Positions 55,730-64,000 of a stretch of DNA of 64,000 nt are shown here, one piece after another. Made by a program: the position numbers and the translations under genes. How positions within the stretch are numbered: the first letter of the stretch is position 1; each line of letters opens with the position of its first letter. Origin of the DNA: Kitagawia praeruptora (Eukaryota; Streptophyta; Magnoliopsida; Apiales; Apiaceae); the NCBI GenBank assembly GCA_037693485.1, contig CM075352.1, positions 21,944,001 to 22,008,000 of the forward strand, read 5' to 3'. Below the pieces are notes generated by a model that was not told the DNA's origin, did no database searches, and saw only the letters and a program-made list of their open reading frames with translations.

Positions 55730-56099
55730 CTCCATGACCTATTTATAATTGCATGATCTATAGGAGTGCGGGCCCTCCTGTAACGGCCTCGCCCTTTGTA
55801 ATCTCTCCTCAATTCATTTAACTTACTCCTAACTAATTGGAGTGCGCGTCCTCCATTTAAAGACGTCGCCCTTGTAATGACTTGATTTCATTATTCTGCA
55901 TCATTATGTCTTAAGTATCTGCCTGCATCCCACTAGTACTCAATAAATGTAATATATCTCGCCCCTTGGGGGAATCTTGCCCTTCTTTAACTTAATTCAT
56001 GAATCTTAATAAATATCTCATTTCAAAGTTATTAACTACCATGTCTTCTCGAGGATTTCCCCTCCAAGGGAGTCATTTTCCTCAGAATTTAATAAATTC
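55730..56099. other. 3' flank of the antisense gene
   Basis: Noncoding, with a polyadenylation-like AATAAA near 55942. It leads into the tandem repeats. Confidence 0.5.
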
Positions 56100-56617
56100 G
56101 GGATACCCTCCTCAAAGGAGGTCATTCCCCTTATCAGAAATACCCTCCTCACATGAGGTAGATTTTCCGAAGATAGTACCTTGATGAGGTGGCGGAAGTA
56201 CGGACATCCCCCCCCGGAAGTACGGTTTTTGCAAGGATTTTGTAATTCGGGATACCCTCCTCAAAGGAGGTCGCTCCCCATATCAGAAATACCCTCCTCA
56301 TAGGAGGTAGATTTTCCAAAGATAGTACCTTGATGAGGTGCCGGAAGTACGGACATCCCCCCGGAAGTACGGTTTTTGCAAGGATTTTATAATTCGGGAT
56401 ACCCTCCTCAAAGGAGGTCGCTCCCCATATCAGAAATACCCTCCTCACAGGAGGTAGATTTTCCGAAGATAGTACCTTGATGAGGTGCCGGAAGTACGGA
56501 CATCCCCCCCGGAAGTACGGTTTTTGCAAGGATTTTATAATTCGGGATACCCTCCTCAAAGGAGGTCGCTCCCCATATCAGAAATACCCTCCTCACAGGA
56601 GGTAGATTTTCCGAAGA
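56100..56617. repeat. ~148 bp tandem repeat, about 3.5 copies
   Basis: Units start with GGGATACCCTCCTCAAAGG at about 56100, 56249, 56396 and 56544 (periods 149, 147, 148). Each has two small palindromes (CCTCCTCAAAGGAGG and CCTCCTCACAGGAGG) and a doubled CCGGAAGTACGG. It lies between the antisense gene and pol. Satellite-like arrays here are a known trait of Tat elements. Confidence 0.92.
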
Positions 56618-56858
56618 TATCTTCATTTTTTACTAAGACTCTCCTTAGAGGAGATCATCTTTTTCCATATTCCACGAAGACCCTCCTTAAAAGAGGTCAT
56701 CTATGGTGGCAGAAATTTCACAGAAAATAGAAGAAAACAACCAGCATGTCTTATTCATAAATATATAAATCCTGGCTAAGGAGGAGTACATGCACTACCC
56801 CCCTAGACTTTCATGAAAATAATAATTAAAGTAAAGTATAACAAAAGTAGAAAATACA

Positions 56859-59564
56859 TTACTGATAGTATTTCTTCAAATGTTCCATATTCCAAGCCCG
56901 CGGAATATGCTTCCCCTCCATATCAGCCAAATAATAAGTTCCTTCCCACAAAGCCGCTCTAACCCTGTAGGGACCTTCCCAATTAGCGCCAAATACTCCA
57001 TGATTCTGGATTTTGGTGTTAGGCATTACTCGTCGGAGAACATAATCGCCCACCTTCAGAGGTCTAGCCCTCACCTTTGAGTTGTAAAACCTTGCCACTC
57101 TTTGCTGGTAAGACACCAACCTCGTCTGAGAAGTTGTTCTGAATTCCTCCACCATATCCAAGTAGAGACGATGGTTTACCTCATTGACCTCTGGCTGATA
57201 GTTATCTCTCCTAAAAGATCCCGCCCCTAGCTCCACCGGGACCATTGCCTCACACCCATAAGTCAAAGAAAAAGGGGTTTCTCCCGTAGTAGTCCTGGGT
57301 ATTGTATTATAGCTCCATAAGACATTAGGCAACTCTTCCGACCAGTTCCCTTTGTTGTCATCCAATTTAGCCTTAAGTGTATGTTTAATGATCTTATTAA
57401 CTGCCTCAGTCTGGCCATTGGTCTGAGGATGACTAACAGCAGAGAATCTCTTTTTGATACCCATATTACCGCACAATGCCCTCATTTCCTTACTGTCGAA
57501 TTGCTTCCCGTTGTCAGATATCAATTTATATGGTATTCTGAAACGACAGATGATAAATCTATACATAAAGTCTACCAACTTCTTTGCGGTGATTGACGCC
57601 AAAGGCTCTGCTTCCGCCCACTTAGTAAAATAATCCACCGCCACAACTGCGTATTTTACTCCTCCCTTTCCTTTCGGAAGCTCCCCTATCAAATCAATTC
57701 CCCACATAGCGAATGGCCAAGGGCTAGTTATCGAAGTAAGAGGGGCAGCAGGACTGTTCACATAATTGGCATGCCTTTGACATTTATCACAAGATCTAAC
57801 AAAATTTATCGAGTCCTCCCGAAGAGTAGGCCAGTAATACCCTTGACGTAGTACCTTTTGCGCAAGTGAACCACCCCCCGAGTGATTTCCGCAGATCCCC
57901 TCAGGAACTTCCCGAAGAACATAATTACATTCCTCCTCATCTATGCATTTCAACAATGGCTGATTAAAACCTCGTTTGTAGAGAGAACCTCCTAAATCTA
58001 CATAACGAGTTGCCTTATATCTGAGCTTCCTAGCTTCCACTCTATCATCTGGTAGAATTCCTTCTTTCAAGTACCTCCAAATTGGAGTCATCCAAGTACC
58101 TAACATAGGACCATCAACCTGCATCAAATCCATCTCAGGAACGCTAGGTTGCTTTTGAATTTCCAAGGGAATGACCCCTAATAGAGTTGCCTCTTTCTGA
58201 GATCCCAACTTAGCCAAAGCATCGGCTTCCTCATTACTGTCTCTAGGAAGTTGCTCCAACCTCGCCTCTTGGAACAAACCCATCAATCTCTGTGTACACT
58301 TCAGGTATAACTCAGTTCGGGGTCCGCGAGCCTGGTACCCCCCATTCACCTTATAAACAACCAGCATAGAATCACTCATGATGTTTATATTTTCCACCTT
58401 CATCTCTAGAGCAAGCTTCAGACCCGAAATCAAAGCCTCGTACTCAGCATCGTTATTTGTAGCATGAAAAGCAAAGTGAATCGCACTTCTCAGATGATGT
58501 CCCTCTGGGCTGATCAATACAATCCCTGCGCCAACACCTTTATTATTTGATGTACCATCCACATATAAAGTCCACCAAGGTGTAGGAGTAGATCGTTCAA
58601 GTACTAACTCTGGCAGAGGACTAGGTATGATAGCCAAGGCATCGCCTTCATGCTCTAGAGGGAATTCAAGAATGAAATCCGCAAGAGCCTGCCCCTTTAA
58701 AGCAATCCTAGGTTTATACTCCACATCAAATTGCCCCAATTCCACCGCCCATTTCAACATTCGCCCAGAAGTCTCTGGCTTGTGCAATATCTGCCTTAAA
58801 GGATACGCTGTTCGAACCTCTACCTTATGTGCCTGAAAATAAGGTCGCAACTTCCTGGATGCCAAGATCAGAGCGTATACTAATTTCTCCATGTTCGAAT
58901 ACCTCGTTTCTGCATCCAACAACCTCTTGCTGACATAATATATCGGATACTGGATATCGCCCTCTTCTCGCACAAGAACCCCACTAACAGAATACTCTGA
59001 AACAGCAAGATATAGAACAAGAATCTCACCCTTCTGAGGCTTAGATAGAAGTGGGGGAGATCCCAAATGTTTCTTCAACGCTTGAAAAGCGTCCTCGCAC
59101 TCTGGCATCCACTCAAATTTTTTCCCAACTCCTTTGATAACTTTGAAGAATTCCTTGCATTTATCAGAAGACTTGGATATAAAGCGATTCAAGGCGGCAA
59201 TTCTTCCAGTTTGGCCTTGCACCTCTTTCACGTTTCGGGGAGATCTCATATCAAGAAGGGCCTGAATCTTTGCGGGATTCGCCTCTATCCCTCTATAATT
59301 TACCATAAAACCTAGGAATTTCCCAGATTCCACTCCAAATACACACTTTTGAGGATTAAGTTTCATACGGAATTTTCTAAGAATTTGGAACATCTCATCC
59401 AAGTGCTGAATGTGATCCCCTGCTTCTTTAGACTTTACCATCATGTCATCCACGTAGACTTCCATGGTCTTCCCAATTTGATCCTTAAACATCACGTTTA
59501 CTAACCTCTGATAAGTCGCCCCGGCATTGAGCAATCCGAAAGGCATCCCAATATAGCAATACAA
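56859..59564 (-). pseudogene. Gypsy B reverse transcriptase C-part, both RNase H domains, integrase
   Basis: RT continues with MPFGLLNAGATYQRLVN and YVDDMMVK near residue 40. The gypsy RNase H follows (LYLAVSEYSVSGVL, YYVSKRLLDAE), then an archaeal-type RNase H (LYVDGTSNN, NNDAEYEALISGL, IMSDSMLVVYKV, ADALAKLG). Integrase has its zinc region (HSGGGSLAQK, CDKCQRHA) and core (WGIDLIGELP, ISDNGKQFDS, QTNGQTEAVNKI), ending NWEGPYRV and a short tail. It is in the same frame as the segment upstream, with one TAG between. The 901-codon stretch is otherwise open. Confidence 0.92.
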
Positions 59565-59594
59565 CCCCCTATCAGTGATGAAGGAGGTGTTTTC

Positions 59595-61391
59595 CTAATC
59601 AGGACCATACATGGGGATTTGATTATATCCCGAGTAGGCGTCCATGAAGCTAAGAAGAGCATGCCCAGCAGTAGCGTCCACTAATTGATCAATCCTGGGT
59701 AGAGGAAAGCTATCTTTCTTACAAGCCTTGTTTAAGTCGGTATAATCAACACAAACTCTCCATTTCCCATTAGACTTCTTCACTAAGACTGGATTCGCAA
59801 GCCAATCAGGATAAAAGGACTCCCTAACCAAACCGACATTCAGTAATCGATCAACCTCCTCTTTCAAGGCAATAGCTCGCTCACCACTAACTGCCAGTCT
59901 TTTTTGACGAACCCCCTTCCTGGAAGGATCTATGTTGAGGCGATGACACATCACTTCGGGATTTATTCCTACCATGTCTGCATGACTCCAAGCAAATACA
60001 TCCAGATTATCTTTCAAGAAAGTAACTAGCCCGACTCTCAAGCTTGGCTCCAATCTTGCCCCAATCTGTAATACCTTAGATGAATCTGTTTCATCTACAA
60101 GAATCGACACAGTATCCTCTGCTGGTCCCATCTTCTTATTTGGCTCGGGCAATCGAGGGTCCAAGTCAAACTCAACCTCTTTCGTTCCACTAGACTCGCC
60201 CACTTCCCGAATAGAAACGACCTCGCCCTTAGACTGCTGAGGTTGTTCCTTCTTACTTACTGCTAAGCCATCTAGAAACTCCACCACGGGCACATCTTCA
60301 TAATCCATAACAAACTTTCCTTTTCTCGCCCTAAGACTTCTCTCCTCTACATCAGTAACATCCTCTACAATCCCTTCCTCGTATTGGTTCTGGTTGATCG
60401 GGGTAGGAGGGGCCCCAATCATTAATACTTTATATTGCACATTATCAATTGTTATGATTTCTTCAAGAGAAGTCTCGCCCTCAGAAATATCCGAGATGGC
60501 ATCCACCATAACTTCCACGGTGTCGCCCAGAGAAGGAGGTGCTTCCAACAGGAAAAACGGGGTACCCTGCTTAGCTAACGCCTCATAACTTGCCAAGGCA
60601 TCATCATCGGGGAATTCCACTGTGTATACCATATTGGTAACTGCCTTTGCCGATGACTTAGGTCCAAAAGATCTCAAAGTTTCCTGAGCGACCTCCTCTT
60701 TGAAGTCCAAAATCTCCTCTTCTTGCTTCCCTTTTGATGAAGACTTCATCATCTTGTTGTAACAATCTCTAGAATCATACTGGCACCCCTTCACACATCC
60801 GACCCCCATAGGAGTAGGAAACTTCATGGCCAAATGGTAAATTGATGTTACCACCCTCATCTCCTTCAAGACCGGCCTCCCAAGCAAAGCGTTGTAACAC
60901 GTAGGTTGATCAACCACCAGAAACTCAAACACCTGAGTAGCGGAATATGGGTCCTCTCCCAAGATAAGAGGCAACTTCACTGTGCCTTTCACCTGAACAG
61001 AATCTCCTGTGAAACCGTAAATATGAGTCGTCCCTTGAGTCATTTCTTTATCAAGAAGTCCCATCTTCTTATAAGTTCCGTAGTAAAGAATGTTTACAGA
61101 ACTCCCGTTATCGACGAACACACGATGAATACTTCTAGACCCAATCTTGACATTCACAACCAGGGCATCACTATGTGGATGATGAACCCATCTTGCGTCT
61201 TCTTCAGAAAAAATTATCTGTATATCCTCTCCTTTAAACATCTTAGGGGGCCTCTCCGATAGATGATTAACATTAGTTAGCGGGGGACTCTTTGCTTCCC
61301 GAGCATATCTCTCAATTGCATTCCTCCCATTCCCACCAACATGAGGTCCACAAAAAATCGTATGAATGCTTGCTTCTTTTATAAATGTCAT
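59595..61391 (-). pseudogene. Gypsy B protease and reverse transcriptase N-part
   Basis: The protease is VFVDNGSSVNILYY near residue 92. A long acidic linker follows, then RT fingers and palm (WLANPVLVKKSNGKW, RVCVDYTDLNKAC, LLSFMDAYSGYNQIPMYG). It ends at TAG (59595-59597) inside RT, where related elements usually have Gln in a PDQEKT-like motif (from memory). Confidence 0.9.
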
Positions 61392-61397
61392 CTTCCC

Positions 61398-61922
61398 CTA
61401 CTGATCTGGCCCATCTTTATCTTGAGGATCTTCCTTTTTATCTCCCTCTTTCTGGGGAGCGGTGCCTTGTATCTTCCTCACCTCCTTAACCACCCACTCA
61501 GTCAACTTCCCATTCTTGATGAGCAGTTCAATCTCCTCTTTCAACTGTCGGCATTGATAAGTGTCGTGCCCATTAGATTGATGATACGCACAGTACCTTT
61601 TCTTATCTCTTGATGCATTCTTTGTGAGCGGCACAGGTGTTCTATATAACCCTTCTCCCTTTGTAACCTCATAAATATTATCAATTGACGCCACCAGAGG
61701 CGTGAAAATACTTGTTTGAGGATACCCCTAGTCCTTCTGAGCATAAAGAGGGGGCGGTGGAAATTGACGCATAGGACTAGGTGAACGTGGACGGTCTGAT
61801 CTCCAGGTATCCACGACATTGACATCACCCCTACCAGTCTTAGTTCTGTCACCCTTCGGGCTGGGTGACCTATATTTGTGCTTGCCCCTACGACTGTTGT
61901 CTGTATAATCACTTCTCTTCAA
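61398..61922 (-). pseudogene. Gypsy B gag C-part with zinc finger
   Basis: Two same-frame pieces (61728-61922 and 61398-61694) are separated by TAG at 61728-61730; a further TAG ends the second at 61398-61400. The Cys/His cluster RYCAYHQSNGHDTYQC is followed by a helical segment, as in Gypsy A and the gag-only element. An Arg/Ser-rich basic linker lies before it. Confidence 0.85.
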
Positions 61923-62503
61923 AGCTTCCTCCTCCCTCTTAAAAGGTTCGGCCTGTGCATAAAGGTCAGCAAGAGTAGGGGTTCTTTCCGTTGAAGCTCC
62001 TTCCAGAAGTCTGAATTCACTCTAACTCCGGCAATAAGGAAATTTTTAATGGTTTCGTCTGAAGCCCCTCGAACAGTAGGAACCTCCGCATTAAACCTTC
62101 TGAAATAAGACTGAAGAGTCTCCCCTTCCCTTTGCTTTATATTAGCCAAGGTCGTGACGGGTGGAGCATAGACGATAGATGATTGAAACTGAATCAGAAA
62201 CATCCTGCGCATTTGGTCCCAAGAGGTAATGGAGGATGGTCCCAACTTCTGAAACCACTGATGAGCATTCCCTCGAAGAGTTGAAGCGAGTAATCTGCAC
62301 TTCGTCAAATCCTCCACTTGGTAGAGTTCCATCTCGGTGTTGAATCTTGCGATGTATTCTACTGGATCCGAACTTCCCGTAAACCTGAGATCTCCTACCC
62401 CTCGAAAAGACGGAAGAAGAGGCGCATCTCGTACTGCTGGTGAAAAGGGAGATGGAGCCGGTTCAAACATAGCACTTGCCTGACCCTGAGATTGTGCCAA
62501 CAA
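61919..62503 (-). pseudogene. Gypsy B gag core
   Basis: It has the retrotransposon gag core: FTGSSDPVEYIARFNTEM, LRGNAHQWFQKLGPSSI, LANIKQREGETLQSYFRRF. It is in frame with the upstream piece and goes out of frame near 62000, shortly before the C-part. Confidence 0.88.
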
Positions 62504-62578
62504 CCTCCTTAAGGCGTCTAGGTCTAATTCTTCGATTCCAATAACCCTACGAGGTGCGTCTGGAAGTGTTAATTGCCG

Positions 62579-63564
62579 CTACCGATTCATCACTTCCTCA
62601 AACCGATACCGATCTCCTACAGAAGCATTATCCAGGCGTGGTATACCATATTCACTCTGTCCCCCCTCTGTTCGATTGAGGAGGTCAGCATATGCCCTCC
62701 TTTCTCCATACCCGAGACTGTAGTGATTCGGACTCCTTATTTGAGGAATCGGTTCGCCTGCACGGACCACCTGCAAGGGGATTGCATCAAGTACTTCTTC
62801 ACCATTCACTCTCAACAACCTAGAACCAGGGAGCTCGCCCTCCTGTGCGACACGATTCCTTCTGTCAATTCTCTCCCGATCCATCATCCCTTGGCTTTCA
62901 ACCCAAGCTCCTTCCATCTGCCGGACTCGTCCCTCATGTATTTTCCCGGCGAAGACCGTGTGCGATCCAAATTTCGAGAAACCTCTCTATCCGGGGGAAA
63001 CTCGACATCAGGCTCTCCATACGTCAGAGCGCTTGGAGTGACAGCCTGGAACCTCGGATTTGATCTAGACTCCCCCACGATTTGAATGTCCCTATCAAAA
63101 GGAATCTCCCTGCGAGAATCACCCCGATGGGTTAGAATAGACTCTCTATTGACACGCTGATCTCCTCCGGGTGTCTCATAAATTCTCTCCCTGTCCCTAG
63201 GTGGTGAGCGATGTCCAGTATGATTCGGACGGGCCCCAGCAAGAAACTGTCTTTCTCTTTCCATAGCATCCATTCTAGCCCCCATCCGTGTGATAGTATT
63301 ACCCATGTAAGTAATTTGGTTCAGAAGCTCAGTATTACTCATCAAGACAGGAGGATCCCCTCCGATCTGTGGAATTGAACGTCCGTCGGGGACTCTAGGG
63401 GTAACAGATCTCCTGTGGAAATCCCTGGGAAGCAACCAATCAGAGTTCCTTGAAGCAGAGTTCCTTGCGATGGAGTTTCTTGGCGGGGGTGGTGGGAGAT
63501 TTCCCGTGGTCCTAATCTCCTCCACGCGACGATCATCAACACGTTCTCGATTAGACTGCGACAT
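62579..63564 (-). pseudogene. Gypsy B gag N-terminal region
   Basis: The likely start is MSQSNRERVDD (ATG at 63562-63564), 47 bases inside the LTR. An Arg/Pro-rich, low-complexity stretch has a short coiled coil (MGNTITRMGARMDAMERER). A frameshift lies near 62900, and a TAG at 62579-62581 ends the second piece. No known domain was recognised here. Confidence 0.7.
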
Positions 63565-63589
63565 CCTTCCTCCTGAGATGTCAAAAAAG

Positions 63590-63610
63590 GCCCCTCCTTC
63601 TAGCGCCACT
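63590..63610 (-). other. Gypsy B primer-binding region
   Basis: Directly inside the 5' LTR the minus strand reads AGTGGCGCTAGAAGGAGGGG. I cannot assign the tRNA with confidence. A 19-base match to the gag-only element at 389-408 links the two. Confidence 0.75.
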
Positions 63611-64000
63611 TGTTAACGGAGGAATTTGGGAAAACAAATTCGGGGAGGGTTGCTGAAACTATGACGGTGGTTGATGGTGGTGATTGGTGTAGAACGATTA
63701 GGGTTAGGGTTTATGATTTGGGGATGGCTGAGATTGTATGATGTGATTATTGCAATTTAGATCGAATGTTGAATTCTCTCTTTTTCGCAAGGGTTTGCAT
63801 CGTACCATACAATGTGCCTACGTACCCTATATATAGGGATCAAGCCAAACGTAGTTCTTGGGGAACAAGTAATCTTAATGGGCTAGGTTTCCTTGTTTAA
63901 GAAGCCCACTGAATCGAGGTCACCGCCTTTTACAATATCATAATGGATCTAAAAAAGCCCAACTATTTTCTCAGAGCTTGATGGTTAAGCTATTGACCCG
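63611..64000 (-). repeat. Gypsy B 5' LTR, truncated by the window
   Basis: 390 of about 822 bp are visible, matching 51932-52321 with four substitutions. The conserved hairpin is at 63818-63854. It carries a candidate TATATATAG core promoter on the minus strand. Confidence 0.92.

Larger units (their letters stand above)
51932..64000 (-). mobile_element. Gypsy element B (Tat-type), 5' LTR cut by the window end
   Basis: The left LTR is 51932-52753 (822 bp). The right LTR starts at 63611 and runs out of the window after 390 bp, with four differences from the left copy in that stretch. The minus strand has a primer-binding region GTGGCGCTAGAAGGAGGGG next to 63611 and a purine tract at 52754-52772. 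Gag-pol on the minus strand is broken by frameshifts and four TAG codons. A multi-exon gene runs on the plus strand (53310-55729), and tandem repeats lie at 56100-56617. The target duplication cannot be checked because the far end is missing. Confidence 0.92.

Noticed and set aside
56100..56617. CRISPR-like repeat array
   Set aside because: The units are contiguous ~148 bp tandem repeats without unique spacers, inside a plant retrotransposon.

Overview
The window is plant nuclear DNA, almost certainly from a eudicot. It is intron-bearing and AT-rich, with a DYW-class PPR remnant, mitochondrial OMA1-like peptidase copies, Stowaway and other MITEs, Helitrons, a Sirevirus-type Copia element and two Tat-type Gypsy elements. 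I cannot name the species. Most of the 64 kb is nested transposable elements; only two loci look like intact host genes.

Layout. 90-4063: an OMA1-like M48 peptidase pseudogene, interrupted in one exon by a gag-only retroelement (358-2198) and in another by a MITE (3164-3560). 4920-23369: a Helitron with both termini visible and no recognisable gene of its own, split by a very young 14 kb Copia/Sirevirus (7747-21790, minus strand, TSD TACAT). 23515-26044: three inverted-repeat elements, two strongly fold-back. 26045-32915: a large inverted duplication carrying pieces of a PPR gene; its right arm is split by a second Helitron (29328-32166), whose empty site survives in the left arm. 33116-35112: a second OMA1-like gene, apparently intact. 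35715-35961: a 5' fragment of a third copy. 36866-37702 (minus): a single-exon gene resembling BIG GRAIN 1-like proteins. 38871-49529: Gypsy element A (TSD ATAAC). 51932 to beyond 64000: Gypsy element B.

In both Gypsy elements gag-pol runs on the minus strand. A convergent gene on the plus strand lies between the 3' LTR and pol. It has its own TATA box and several exons joined by in-frame GT-AG junctions, and it encodes a Transposase_28-like domain (inferred by eye) followed by coiled coil. Both gag-pol regions are broken, and all five in-frame stops I found are TAG. The Sirevirus has full-length gag, pol and an extra 1,645-codon ORF3. It is saturated, coding sequence included, with the hexamer TGACAG/CTGTCA, which in the LTR forms a ~50 bp tandem array upstream of the TATA box.

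The strongest leads are the TGACAG motif system, the multi-exon antisense genes, the gag-only element with ~32 bp terminal repeats that shares its primer-binding region with Gypsy B, and a covarying LTR hairpin shared by Gypsy A and B.
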